DNA of 64,000 nucleotides from JAXLWB01 sp046328715 (GTDB lineage Bacteria; Chloroflexota; Anaerolineae; Caldilineales; Caldilineaceae): contig JAXLWB010000024.1 of NCBI GenBank assembly GCA_046328715.1, positions 81,132-145,131 of the forward strand. Reading direction: 5' to 3'. This document shows positions 39,696-48,332 of this stretch, piece after piece; within the stretch, counting starts at the first letter, position 1; every line of letters starts with the position of its first letter. The notes below the pieces were generated by a model that searched no databases, had not been told where the DNA came from, and was given only the letters and a program-made list of their open reading frames with translations. The position numbers and the translations under genes were made by a program.

Positions 39696-40621
39696 TTGCG
39701 AATTGCTCCCTCGTAATAAACCCAGTTCCCAGTAAGGCGGAATACCAGCAACGTCAACAACGCCACGATCAAAAACATCAGCCAGGCGAGTGTACTGGCA
39801 TACCCCATCTTAAGATAGCGAAAGGCGTTGTTGTAGAGATACAGTCCGTAAAAGAGGCTGGCGTTATCCGGTCCACCATTAGTGATGATCAAGGCTGGGG
39901 TAAAAAGTTGGAAGGAGTCGATGATGCCGATGACCACATTGAAGAGAATCACCGGTGACATCATAGGCAGCGTAACATTGACAAAACGGGACCACGAGCC
40001 AGCGCCATCGATCTCGGCTGCTTCATAGAGATGGGCCGGAATATCCTGCAAGCCGGCGAGAAAGATCACCATCGTCACGCCCATGCCCCACAGCCCGATC
40101 ATGATAAAGGCGGGAATGACCCACGTTTTGCTGAAAAACCAATCTGGCCCATTGATGCCAATCATATCCAGCGAATTGTTGATTAGCCCAAATTCGGGGT
40201 TGAGCATCCACATCCATAACACCGCTACTGGCACGCCCGAGATCACCGCTGGCATGTAGTAGACGGTACGGTAGACGCGTACGCCGCGCATCCCTTGATT
40301 GAGCAACAGGGCAACCAGAAACGAAAGTCCCAGGATCAGTGGCACCGCACCCAAGCTATATTTGAAGGTGACTTTAAGCGCCTGCCACACTAGCTTATCG
40401 TCGGTAAAGAGCTTGATGTAGTTGGCAAAGCCAATCCACTTGGCAGGGGTGATGACTGGATAATCAGCCAGGCTGAGAACCAACGACGCAATCATCGGCC
40501 CAATCGTCAAACAGAGCAGCCCCAGTAGCCACGGGCTGGCAAAGAGGTAAAAGGCAATGTACTCTTGGAGCAGCAAGCGATTGAACCGACGCTTGGGGGG
40601 AGGCAAAGTAGAAGTGGACAA
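39692..40621 (-). CDS. Carbohydrate ABC transporter permease, MalF type
   Basis: A 309-residue permease with six helices (for example FYLFASPWLLGLLCLTIGPM near the start). The EAA motif is LQDIPAHLYEAAEIDGAGSW followed by SRFVNVTLPMMSPVILFN. It pairs with the MalG-type permease encoded four bases inside its 3' end. The 136-base gap to the binding-protein gene upstream is filled by an ACACAGAG-type repeat hairpin, which may lower expression of the permeases relative to the binding protein. Confidence 0.93.
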   Translation of the reverse strand: MSTSTLPPPKRRFNRLLLQEYIAFYLFASPWLLGLLCLTIGPMIASLVLSLADYPVITPAKWIGFANYIKLFTDDKLVWQALKVTFKYSLGAVPLILGLSFLVALLLNQGMRGVRVYRTVYYMPAVISGVPVAVLWMWMLNPEFGLINNSLDMIGINGPDWFFSKTWVIPAFIMIGLWGMGVTMVIFLAGLQDIPAHLYEAAEIDGAGSWSRFVNVTLPMMSPVILFNVVIGIIDSFQLFTPALIITNGGPDNASLFYGLYLYNNAFRYLKMGYASTLAWLMFLIVALLTLLVFRLTGNWVYYEGAIRK

Positions 40622-40648
40622 ATTTCACTCCTTCGCAAAAGCTATGCA

Positions 40649-40755
40649 GGGACACAGAGGGCACAAGAGAAGGCACGAAGAACACAGAGAGAAACAGATG
40701 AAACCCTCTTGTGCCCCTCCGTGTCTCCTCTGTGCTCTCTGTGTAGTGCCTTTGT
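40649..40755. repeat. ACACAGAG-family octamer hairpin
   Basis: GGGACACAGAGGGCACAAGA (40650-40669) pairs imperfectly with 40707-40728. Between them the same units continue (GGCACGAAG-AACACAGAG). The element starts three bases after the binding-protein stop codon on the transcribed strand and runs to near the next gene. Confidence 0.7.
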
Positions 40756-40757
40756 CG

Positions 40758-42176
40758 CTACGAAATCACCTTGCTCTCATCGATGATCTTCTGTATATCT
40801 GGCGCAGCAGCGGTGATGATATCACGCGAGGTGCCTTCACCGAGCCAGATGCGGTCGAGGGCTGGCTGCAAGCCTTGCCCATTGACGATACTCATGTTGA
40901 CCGTCCAGTTTTCGGGGTCGATCTGTTCGTATTTGGGTGCTTCCGTGAGAACTTTGAATTGAGCGTCGTCGAGATTGGGGAGTGTCTTCTTTTGCAGGTC
41001 GATCCAATATTGGCTGAGTGAACTCAAGGCGCTCTGCGGGCCATATTCACAAGGATAAATCTTCTGTGCTTCTTCGCTCACCATGAACTTGAGGAACTCC
41101 CAGGAGCCTTCGAGGTTTTTCACGCCTTTGATCATGCTCCAGAAGTCGATCCAGACATGCATGTGGCGGTCGGAGCCATCGGGCGGGAAGGGCAGAGCCG
41201 CCGTACCCCACTCAAATTCCTTGATCGTAGCATACTGGCTGAGCGAACCAATGTTGCCCAAGTTCATGGCCACCTTGCCGCTCATAAAGAAGGGGCCTGA
41301 TCCACCCGAGGAGACCCGTTGCGACTGTGCCGGGGTCGGTGCAATATTGTCCTTGAGCATCAGATCGGCATACCATTGGGTCGCAGCAATGACCCTCTCA
41401 TCTTTATGTCCGACGAATTCGGTGATGATGCCTGTTTCGTAGGTTTCTTTGGGGAACCAGTCGCCGCCAAAGAGCCAACCGGTAGGCCACTCTTTAAAGT
41501 CAAAGACGATGCCAAACTGGCTGGTTTCGTCGCCTTCCTTCTTTGTCAGTGCCTTGGCGGTCTCGGTCAAGGTGTCATAGGTCCAGGATTTGTCAGTCCA
41601 ATCGGTGGGCGGAACTTGGACGCCGGCTTCATCAAAGAGTGTCTTGTTGTAGAAGAGTACGTGCGGCCATAGATCGAGCGGTAATGCCATCAATTTGCCG
41701 TTCCAATGGCAACCCTTCATGCCGTCCGCATGGAAATTGTCGAGTTTGAGATTGTCGCGCGTTGCAAGCTCATCCAACTCCTGGCTGAGGCCGCGCGCTG
41801 CATAGTAGCGATAACCGCGCGAAGAGAAGGGGGCATAGATCGCAGGCGGATCACCGGAAGCGATCATTAGATCAAGCTTGGTGATGTACTCATCGCCGCC
41901 TGGTGCAAAGACCCGGTTGATCTTGACGTCCGGGTGTTGTTGCTCGAACATATCAATCACGCGATTGAAATACTCTTCTTCGTTTGCACCAGAACGTAAC
42001 AGCGCTGGAACAGGCTCCCCCACCGCTGCCGGGGCTGCCCCACCTGAACTGCTACTGGCTGGCGCTTGGCTGGCCGGGGCACAGGCCGCGATCAAGACCG
42101 CACCCATGCTAACAGTTGCTCCCTTGAGAAAGGCGCGACGATTCAATTTGTTTTCTTCATTTGCCTCGGATGCCAT
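40758..42176 (-). CDS. Sugar ABC transporter substrate-binding lipoprotein
   Basis: A 472-residue family 1 extracellular binding protein. The N-terminus carries a twin-arginine signal (NRRAFLKGATVS) and a lipobox ending IAACAPASQ, so it is probably exported folded and lipid-anchored. Mature-protein motifs include INRVFAPGGDEYITKLDLMI, NKTLFDEAGVQVPPTDWTD and the tail with LEGSWEFLKFMVSEEAQ. ATG 42176 is supported by AAAGGAG eight bases upstream; the longer frame is rejected. A consensus promoter lies about 90 bases before it. The ligand is presumably a sugar or sugar derivative, given the DegT-type enzyme in the same group. Confidence 0.92.
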   Translation of the reverse strand: MASEANEENKLNRRAFLKGATVSMGAVLIAACAPASQAPASSSSGGAAPAAVGEPVPALLRSGANEEEYFNRVIDMFEQQHPDVKINRVFAPGGDEYITKLDLMIASGDPPAIYAPFSSRGYRYYAARGLSQELDELATRDNLKLDNFHADGMKGCHWNGKLMALPLDLWPHVLFYNKTLFDEAGVQVPPTDWTDKSWTYDTLTETAKALTKKEGDETSQFGIVFDFKEWPTGWLFGGDWFPKETYETGIITEFVGHKDERVIAATQWYADLMLKDNIAPTPAQSQRVSSGGSGPFFMSGKVAMNLGNIGSLSQYATIKEFEWGTAALPFPPDGSDRHMHVWIDFWSMIKGVKNLEGSWEFLKFMVSEEAQKIYPCEYGPQSALSSLSQYWIDLQKKTLPNLDDAQFKVLTEAPKYEQIDPENWTVNMSIVNGQGLQPALDRIWLGEGTSRDIITAAAPDIQKIIDESKVIS

Positions 42177-42264
42177 ATCGAGTCTCCTTTGTGACTTGCC
42201 GTAACGGCACAGTGGTGTGATGATCGATGTTTGATTGGAATAAAATACTGCTGAGGTAAATGAA

Positions 42265-42293
42265 ATCGTATCCAAGATCGGAAACTCTGTCAA
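42265..42293 (-). promoter_or_regulatory. Consensus promoter of the sugar importer operon
   Basis: On the minus strand, TTGACA (42288-42293), a 17-base spacer and TACGAT (42265-42270). Transcription would start near 42258, leaving a leader of about 80 bases before ATG 42176. No clear LacI-type operator was found. Confidence 0.7.
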
Positions 42294-42339
42294 GTGTCGT
42301 GAAAGTAATGGGTAAATCTCCCACTTAAGCAGACTAAGG

Positions 42340-42394
42340 TCAGAGCGCCGCACGTTAGTAAGGGGGCAAACCCTTCTAACGTGCGGCGCTCTGA
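42340..42394. terminator. Long perfect hairpin downstream of recF
   Basis: TCAGAGCGCCGCACGTTAG (42340-42358) pairs perfectly over 19 bp with 42376-42394, and AAGGG/CCCTT continues the stem toward a six-base loop. It starts 38 bases after the recF stop on its strand. No T-run follows. Its core CCGCACGTTAGTAAGGGG matches the hairpin between rpoB and rpoC in 17 of 18 bases. Confidence 0.65.
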
Positions 42395-42431
42395 GGAGAT
42401 CGAACCCTATCTATCTTCGTTTAGAATGGAT

Positions 42432-43763
42432 TTATGCCTGAAGTGTGTGATTGCCGTTTTCTACCTTGCCACCTTTGACTACCAATCGTTGTGCGCCTGC
42501 TTGAAATTCTTTAGTGTAATCTTCCCAATCGGTAGTGGTTAGAATGGCTTGCGTGGCACTGTCGAGTGCTTGGGTAAGCATCGCACGGCGGCGAGCGTCG
42601 AGTTCGCTCATCACATCGTCGAGGAGCAGGATGGGTGCTGTACCTGTGATTTCGGTCATCGTGCGCACTTCGGCCAACTTGATTGAAAGCGCTGCACTGC
42701 GTTGCTGTCCACGACTCCCAAAGAGGCGCAGGTCGCGGCGGTTGGCGACAAAGCGGAGATCATCGCGATGGGGGCCGTAGAGGGTATTGCCCGCATCGAT
42801 CTCCCTGGCACGGCGGCTGTTGAGCTTGGCCCGATAGGCTGCTGCGGCAGTTTCCGGATCGAGCGTTGTCTCGGGTGGGTCGTCAAACTCGCTGGCCCGT
42901 TCATTATCGAGAAAGGAAAAATCGGCTTCGCTCATCGAGCCAGGGTTGAAACTGGGCAGATAGTGAAGCGAAAGTTGCTCACGTTTGCCGCTTAACTCGC
43001 CATGTAGTTCGCGCGCAATGCGCGTTAGTTGCTGGACAAAGTTGTGGCGTTTGGCAATGACGATGCTCCCGTGCTGCATCAACTTTTCGTCCCAAAAGCC
43101 AAGCTGTGCCTCGACGGCTGGACTTTTCGGTGAAGCAGCTTGCTCACGAAAGGATTTGAGCAGACTGTTGCGCTGCTCCACCACTTTTTGGTAATCGGAG
43201 AGGGCACGCGTGTAGCTCTTGTCCAGTTGACAAAGGGCAATATCGAGATAACGTCGTCGCTCGCCGGGGCTGCCATCGACTAATTTGACATCCTCCGGCA
43301 AAAAGAGCACCGCCCGCATCAAACCGACCAGATCAACGGCCCGTTTGGCTACCCCATTGATCTTGACTTGCTTTTTGAAGTTGATACCATCATCACGTGG
43401 GGTCAGGAGAATTTCGATTGAAGTTGCATCAACTTTCGATTTTGGAGTTTTCGAGGACAACTCCAGAGTTTGTAATCTATCGGTTCCGTTCCCCCCATCA
43501 CCCAACCACCCCATCTCCCCAACTGCTACTTCTCCACTAATTTTCGAGTAAGGAATCGGCTCATCCCCCGCCGCCCAATCGACAATCTCCCGCTCGCTGT
43601 TGGCGTGGACGGGCTTGCTCGTCGCTAGCATAAAGATCGCTTCGAGCAGATTGGTCTTTCCCTGCGCGTTCTCACCCTGAATCAACGTGCGATTGGCGGT
43701 AAAGTCTAGATCAAGCGCTTTATAGTTGCGAAAGTGGGTAAGGGTGAGATGGCGTAAATGCAT
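42432..43763 (-). CDS. recF: DNA replication and repair protein RecF
   Basis: RecF, 443 residues, an SMC-like ATPase that helps load RecA at gaps and stalled forks. Walker A is in IQGENAQGKTNLLEAIFMLA, the signature region in FGSRGQQRSAALSIKLAEV, and Walker B in ILLLDDVMSELDARRRAML. It is some 70 residues longer than usual. Part of the excess is residues about 71-107, which include a low-complexity Gly-rich stretch encoded by TGATGGGG/AGTTGGGG octamers, plus extra charged segments. ATG 43763 is chosen; the longer frame begins in a repeat. No ribosome site is visible because the repeat ends about six bases before the ATG. It follows holA on the same strand. Confidence 0.93.
   Translation of the reverse strand: MHLRHLTLTHFRNYKALDLDFTANRTLIQGENAQGKTNLLEAIFMLATSKPVHANSEREIVDWAAGDEPIPYSKISGEVAVGEMGWLGDGGNGTDRLQTLELSSKTPKSKVDATSIEILLTPRDDGINFKKQVKINGVAKRAVDLVGLMRAVLFLPEDVKLVDGSPGERRRYLDIALCQLDKSYTRALSDYQKVVEQRNSLLKSFREQAASPKSPAVEAQLGFWDEKLMQHGSIVIAKRHNFVQQLTRIARELHGELSGKREQLSLHYLPSFNPGSMSEADFSFLDNERASEFDDPPETTLDPETAAAAYRAKLNSRRAREIDAGNTLYGPHRDDLRFVANRRDLRLFGSRGQQRSAALSIKLAEVRTMTEITGTAPILLLDDVMSELDARRRAMLTQALDSATQAILTTTDWEDYTKEFQAGAQRLVVKGGKVENGNHTLQA
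43491..43523 (-). repeat. G-rich octamer array inside recF
   Basis: On the coding strand the units AGTTGGGG, AGATGGGG, TGGTTGGG and TGATGGGG follow one another and end in extra G. Four G-runs with loops of 4-5 bases fit the G-quadruplex pattern. The array is 33 bases, so it adds 11 codons in frame (about residues 80-91). Confidence 0.65.
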
Positions 43764-43767
43764 GGGA

Positions 43768-43855
43768 TGGACAAGAAGACAAGAAGACAAGAAGACAAGA
43801 AGACAAGCACGAGAGTTTCTTCTTGTCTTTCCCTCTTCCTGTCCGCCTGTCTATT
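43768..43855. repeat. ACAAGAAG tandem array and hairpin between holA and recF
   Basis: ACAAGAAG is repeated almost exactly four and a half times at 43771-43807. The other arm, CTTCTTGTCTTT then CTTCCTGTCCGCCTGTCTA, lies at 43818-43853. The TAG stop codon of holA (43851-43853) is formed by the end of this array, and the other end is six bases from the recF ATG. Confidence 0.8.
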
Positions 43856-44909
43856 TTTTCGTTAATTCTGCTACCACTAAATCAATCTCCGTGTCCTGAT
43901 CGGCACCGGTCTTCATGGCGTAGTCGGCCTGGAGTAGACGTTCCATAATGCGGTCGAGTTCGGGCCAGGAGTAGCGACCAACCTGAGCCATCGCTTTTTT
44001 CACGGGGAACGGGTTTTCGCCGATCTCCTTGGCTACGGCAAATTCATCACCCTGCATCGACTGCATCGCATCTTTGACCTTGATAATGGTGCGAAACTGA
44101 CGAGCGATCATGGTTAGCAAGTAAAAGGGATTGCCACTGCTCGATGCGTTCGGCCCTTGGCGCAGTTCGTAGAGGGCGGCCATTGCTCCACGTGGGTTGC
44201 GTTGGCTTAGCGACTCGGTCAATTCCCAGATCACGGCTTCGCTGACGTCGGCCACCATCAACTTGATGGCTTCGGCGGTGATAGTTTTGCCGTCGGTGTA
44301 GAGACTCAACTTCTCTAGTTCGTTGTCCAGTCGCCGCAGATCGGCACCGACAAACTCAGCCAGCATCTGTACCGCTTTGCCATCGATGGCGACCTTCTTC
44401 TCTTTGGCACGTTGCTGAATCCAACCAGGCAAGGCCTTCGCATCCGGCGCAGCGAGTTCCTCAATGGTGATGGTTTTCGCCTTGCTCAATCCCTCTAAGC
44501 CGAGTACTTTGTTTTCGGCCTTGCCCTCTTTGGCAGGAATGGTAAAACCCTTCCATAGCCCGCGCCGTTTGTCCACCTGACTGTCGATAAAAATGACTTC
44601 GCAGGAGTCAGGAATGGTGGTAAGCTCCATACCAAGTCGAGCCACTTCCGCATGAGCATTGCTGTGTGTATCCTTGCTGGCGGCCATGCGTTTGTCCAAA
44701 GCATCGAGATAGCCGCGCACAATCACAAGTCGCTTTTCGCTCAAAAATGGCATCATGGCTGCTTGGGCAGCAATCTCAGCCGCCGTGGCGCTTGCATCAA
44801 AAATGGTAGTATTCAAATCTACCATGTCCGCATCCCCTAAGGAGTGCTTCAGTGCGGTGAGACGCTCTTGGACCAGGTATTCGTCGGCGTTGAGGAAGAG
44901 GCGAATCAT
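43851..44909 (-). CDS. holA: DNA polymerase III subunit delta
   Basis: HolA, 352 residues, opens the sliding clamp in the replicative clamp loader. The family pattern is visible: MIRLFLNADEYLVQERL at the start, then a nucleotide-binding-like first domain with LSEKRLVIVRGYLDA, the middle segment AVQMLAEFVGADLRRLDNEL with EKLSLYTDGKTITAEAIK, and the C-terminal collar helices LTMIARQFRTIIKVKDA. ATG 44909 is preferred to the TTG at 44921, which lies inside a repeat. Both ends of the gene are bordered by GACAAGGA-type repeats: one supplies the stop codon, and the other ends four bases before the ATG. Confidence 0.9.
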   Translation of the reverse strand: MIRLFLNADEYLVQERLTALKHSLGDADMVDLNTTIFDASATAAEIAAQAAMMPFLSEKRLVIVRGYLDALDKRMAASKDTHSNAHAEVARLGMELTTIPDSCEVIFIDSQVDKRRGLWKGFTIPAKEGKAENKVLGLEGLSKAKTITIEELAAPDAKALPGWIQQRAKEKKVAIDGKAVQMLAEFVGADLRRLDNELEKLSLYTDGKTITAEAIKLMVADVSEAVIWELTESLSQRNPRGAMAALYELRQGPNASSSGNPFYLLTMIARQFRTIIKVKDAMQSMQGDEFAVAKEIGENPFPVKKAMAQVGRYSWPELDRIMERLLQADYAMKTGADQDTEIDLVVAELTKK

Positions 44910-44913
44910 AGAA

Positions 44914-44986
44914 ACAGACAAGGAGACAAGAAGATAAGAAGATAAGAGAATTGCACACTTCTCCTTGTCTCCCCCTCTTCCTGTCT
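44914..44986. repeat. GACAAGGA-family hairpin upstream of holA
   Basis: AGACAAGGAGACAAGAAGAT continues to 44947; the facing arm CTTCTCCTTGTCTCC then CTCTTCCTGTCT lies at 44959-44986. It spans the whole gap from three bases after the DUF6391-like stop to four bases before the holA ATG. The unit family is the same as at 43768 and within the GNAT gene at 21255. Confidence 0.75.
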
Positions 44987-44989
44987 AAA

Positions 44990-45478
44990 TCACTCAAACA
45001 GAACTCGGTGTGCCTTCATATTGCCTACGGTTAACGGTGCAATCGAGGCGAGCCAGCGATCACTGACATTGGCCGTGGTTGTGTAGCTTTGGAGACGTAA
45101 ACCGATGGGGCGAGCCAGGATTAGGGTCGCCGTCACAAAAAGTAGTGAATTGCTAAACCGTTCCAAAAATGAACGTTTGCCACTTCCAGTGATCATTGCA
45201 ACCAACGTTACCAAAACGCTCGTTGTCGCAATGGTAGTGCCACAGTTGGGATGAATTGCCAGTTGGGCTTCACCAGCTTGCAGCCGCAACAATGCATCTC
45301 CGACTGCGCGACGTAATGTGTATTCGTCCACATCGCCAAAGATCGTAAAGCCGAGCGGATCGCTCAACCCGGCCATCTGCGTGTGCGGAAGACGCTGCGT
45401 CAACATGTGAATCGTCGCATGTTCGATGGCATGATGTTGACGTGTACGATGGATAATGTCTGTTAAAAGTGAGTTCAT
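44990..45478 (-). CDS. DUF6391-like protein
   Basis: A 162-residue protein. The N-terminal region TRQHHAIEHATIHMLTQRL, the middle GFTIFGDVDEYTLRRAVGDA and LAIHPNCGTTIATT agree with what I recall of DUF6391, a family of unknown function common in photosynthetic and related bacteria. Two hydrophobic segments (SVLVTLVAMITGSG and NSLLFVTATLILARPIG) suggest membrane association. Conserved His residues (H15, H16, H20, H24) and the HPNCGT motif could bind metal; that is inference. ATG 45478 overlaps the stop of the upstream coiled-coil remnant by four bases. Confidence 0.6.
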   Translation of the reverse strand: MNSLLTDIIHRTRQHHAIEHATIHMLTQRLPHTQMAGLSDPLGFTIFGDVDEYTLRRAVGDALLRLQAGEAQLAIHPNCGTTIATTSVLVTLVAMITGSGKRSFLERFSNSLLFVTATLILARPIGLRLQSYTTTANVSDRWLASIAPLTVGNMKAHRVLFE

Positions 45479-46156
45479 TGCTTAGACTGCCGTTTCAGTT
45501 CTTCTAGTTGTGCTAATGCTTGTGCTAACGCCTCTTCGGCTTGATTCGCTCGATTTGCTTCGTTTGCTGCGCGCTGCGCTTCCTGTTGAGCATGTTGTGC
45601 TTCTTGCTTTGCACGTTCTTCTGCTTGGTTAGCGCGCTGTGCTTCTTGTTCGGCCCGTTGAACGGCAGCATCGGCATATTCGTTGATGTCTTCAAACTCA
45701 GGCATCAGGTGCATAAAGTGAGCTTTTGATCACCGTGTCTTCGTCAATGGTGCCTTTAGAAGTAAATTCAAAGATGACTGCGGGCACTGCGTTTTCTTCC
45801 CAAGTTTTAAAGGTGCGGCGGAAGCGGTTTTCGACACCTTTGACAACCATCACATCGGGCGCTTTACGTCGTCTTGGATCACCCTTTTTGTAATACATGA
45901 ATATGTTGGCGGCGACCCAAATGTCGGGTGTCCTGTGGAAAATTGCATACAGCCAACCGTAAAGGCAAAGCATTGCGTGAACATGAATTCCTGTTTCCGC
46001 CATAGGTTCTTCATCGGATTCGGGGTAGTAGATCTCGGGTTCGGTGACCATTGGCAGAGTCGCCTCATGTTGACCTGCTCTGGATCGTTTGGCCTCAGGC
46101 CCTTTGCCTTTTGCCACAATTGCTTCCCCCTTGGGAACAAGTAGTGTTGTTGCCAT
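45475..46156 (-). pseudogene. Decayed Uma2-family (DUF820) gene
   Basis: Two frames together resemble one Uma2 protein missing its middle. Frame one (46156-45698, 152 codons) has the N-terminal Uma2 domain: ETGIHVHAMLCLYGWLYAIF, RKAPDVMVVKG and VPAVIFEFTSKGTIDEDT, then stops after LYAPDA. Frame two (45714-45475) is only the C-terminal coiled coil rich in RAEQEAQRANQAEERAKQ. The roughly 60-80 residues that normally lie between (the second half of the nuclease-like fold) are gone, and the reading frame shifts at the junction. A deletion with frameshift is the simplest reading. Either part might still be translated; the second overlaps the DUF6391-like start by four bases. Confidence 0.65.
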
Positions 46157-46268
46157 AACGACCCATCCTTATTTCGTTCGCCTAACCACATTGTTCTGTA
46201 GAGGCGGCTCGCCACCGCCTCTACGAGTAGAACAAGAAACATGTTTGTTCTACTATTGTACCACAAAA

Positions 46269-48332
46269 TCATCCAATCAGGGTTTTTGCGCGTGCCACAA
46301 CTGCGTCAACTGTCAAACCTAATTCTTGATAAACCTGTTGATAGGGCGCACTTGCTCCAAATTGATCGATGCCGATCACGTCGCCGCGTGCTTTGTCGTT
46401 ACCCACCCAGCGCTCCCAGCCAAAGGTCGTGCCCGCTTCGACGGCGAGCTTGCGCACACGCCCAGGCAGGATGCGTCGCTGGTAAGTTTCTGACTGCTTC
46501 TGGAAGAGTTCCCAACTGGGCAGGCTGACCACACGAACGCCGATGCCTTCGGCAACCAATTTCTGGGCCGCATCATAGGCAAGCTGGACTTCAGTTCCTG
46601 TGCCAATCAGAATGATCTGGACACCGTTCGGTGCATTTTCATAGAAGATGTAGCCACCTTTAGCGGCACCGCCAGCGGCCCCCATTCCGGGCTTGGACCG
46701 ATCATAAACCGGTACGTTCTGGCGGCTGAAAATGAGCGCAGTAGGGCCACCCGTGTTCTTGATCGCTGCACGCCATGCCTCGGCCGTCTCGGGCGCATCG
46801 GCGGGGCGGATGACCGTCAGGTTAGGGACGGCACGCAATGCGGCAACTTGTTCGATCGGTTGGTGGGTCGGTCCATCTTCGCCGACACCAATGCTGTCGT
46901 GCGTGAGTACATAGATCACACGCAACCCCATCAATGCGGCCAGACGAATCGAGCCACGCATATAGTCGGAGAAGACAAGGAAGGTGCCACCGAAGGGAAT
47001 CAAACCGCCATAGAGTGCCATTCCATTCAATGCTGCTGCCATTGCATGTTCGCGCACACCAAAGCGCATGTTGGGCGTGGCAAAGTTATTGGCCTGGATA
47101 AAGTCATAGCCGCTGATCGTGGTCTTGGTACTGCCTGCTAGATCCGCACTGCCGCCAATCAGGTTGGGAAGCACTTTGGCCAGTGCATTGATGGTTGGGC
47201 CGGAATAGTTGCGGGTTCCATCCGATTTTGTGCCCGCACCAAAGGCAGGCAGGGCTGCTTCCCAATTCTTTGGCAGCACACCAGATTGTAGCTGTTGAAA
47301 TTCTGCTGCCTCGGCTTTGCATTTGCGACCGTACTTCTTCAAGAGCGCATTCCACTCTTCTTCTTGTGCCGCACCCTTGGGCACGGCTTGGCGGAAGAAC
47401 GCTAGTACATCCTCAGGCACGTAGAAGCGTGGTTCCTTTGGCCAGCCGAGATTATCTTTGGCAGCATTGAGTTCATCATCGCCAAGGGGTTCACCGTGTG
47501 CCTTAGAGGTTCCCTGTTTGTTGGGCGCACCATAGCCGATGATCGTCTTACAGCCGATGATGCTCGGGCGTGGATCCTTCTGCGCTGCCACAATTGCTTC
47601 AGCCACAGCACTGCTGCTCATGCCATCGATCTTCTGTACGTGCCAGCCATAGGCTTCAAAACGTTCGGCCCAATCTTCGGTGTAGGAAGCATTAGCCATC
47701 GTATCCAGCGTTACGTCGTTGTCGTCGTAGAGGTAGATCATGTTGCCCAGTTTCAGATGGCCTGCCAAACTGGCCGCTTCGGCTGCGATCCCTTCCATTA
47801 GATCGCCGTCACTGACGATGGCGTAGATGTAATGGTTGATCAGATTCAGACCATCACGGTTATAACGTGCCGCATACCATTTTTCGGCCATTGCCATACC
47901 GACGCCAGTGGCGAAACCTTGACCGAGCGGACCTGTAGTTGTTTCGATGCCCTTCGCGTAGCCGTATTCGGGATGACCAGCAGCGGCGCTATGCAGTTGG
48001 CGAAAGCGCTTGATATCGTCAAGCGGAAAATCATAGCCGGTCAAATAGAGCAAGGAGTAGAGCAACATGGAACCGTGACCGGCGCTTAAGATGAAACGAT
48101 CGCGGTTTGCCCACTTTGGGTTCTGTGGATTGTGGCGCAGGAAGCGAGTCCAGAGTGTCATTGCTGCGGTTGCCATGCCCATTGGCAAGCCAGGGTGGCC
48201 CGACTTGGCCTGTTGCACGGCATCGGCGGATAGAAAACGAATGGTATTGGCAGCCTTAGTTTCAAACGCTGGATCCATCGATGCAACGTCGGCTACGGCG
48301 GTATTTTTTGAGGTATTAAGTTGGGTAGCCAT
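46269..48332 (-). CDS. tkt: Transketolase
   Basis: Transketolase, 687 residues, moves two-carbon ketol units in the pentose phosphate and Calvin pathways using thiamine diphosphate. The N-terminal half has AKSGHPGLPMGMA, ILSAGHGSMLLYSLLYLTGY, the TPP-binding SDGDLMEGIAAEAASLAGHL and ending YLYDDNDVTLD. The second half has the catalytic FGVREHAMAAALNGMAL and GVGEDGPTHQPIEQVAALRA. Length is slightly above the usual 660-680. AAGGA lies about eight bases before ATG 48332. It stands alone, followed by the Uma2 remnant. Confidence 0.97.
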   Translation of the reverse strand: MATQLNTSKNTAVADVASMDPAFETKAANTIRFLSADAVQQAKSGHPGLPMGMATAAMTLWTRFLRHNPQNPKWANRDRFILSAGHGSMLLYSLLYLTGYDFPLDDIKRFRQLHSAAAGHPEYGYAKGIETTTGPLGQGFATGVGMAMAEKWYAARYNRDGLNLINHYIYAIVSDGDLMEGIAAEAASLAGHLKLGNMIYLYDDNDVTLDTMANASYTEDWAERFEAYGWHVQKIDGMSSSAVAEAIVAAQKDPRPSIIGCKTIIGYGAPNKQGTSKAHGEPLGDDELNAAKDNLGWPKEPRFYVPEDVLAFFRQAVPKGAAQEEEWNALLKKYGRKCKAEAAEFQQLQSGVLPKNWEAALPAFGAGTKSDGTRNYSGPTINALAKVLPNLIGGSADLAGSTKTTISGYDFIQANNFATPNMRFGVREHAMAAALNGMALYGGLIPFGGTFLVFSDYMRGSIRLAALMGLRVIYVLTHDSIGVGEDGPTHQPIEQVAALRAVPNLTVIRPADAPETAEAWRAAIKNTGGPTALIFSRQNVPVYDRSKPGMGAAGGAAKGGYIFYENAPNGVQIILIGTGTEVQLAYDAAQKLVAEGIGVRVVSLPSWELFQKQSETYQRRILPGRVRKLAVEAGTTFGWERWVGNDKARGDVIGIDQFGASAPYQQVYQELGLTVDAVVARAKTLIG

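Noticed and set aside
40557..41021. Rightward frame across the ACACAGAG hairpin
   Set aside because: Runs through a repeat element and antisense to two transporter genes; no ribosome site.
43771..43807. Regular ACAAGAAG repeats considered as a CRISPR array
   Set aside because: Units are 8 bases with no spacers, the array ends in a matching inverted arm, and no cas genes are present.
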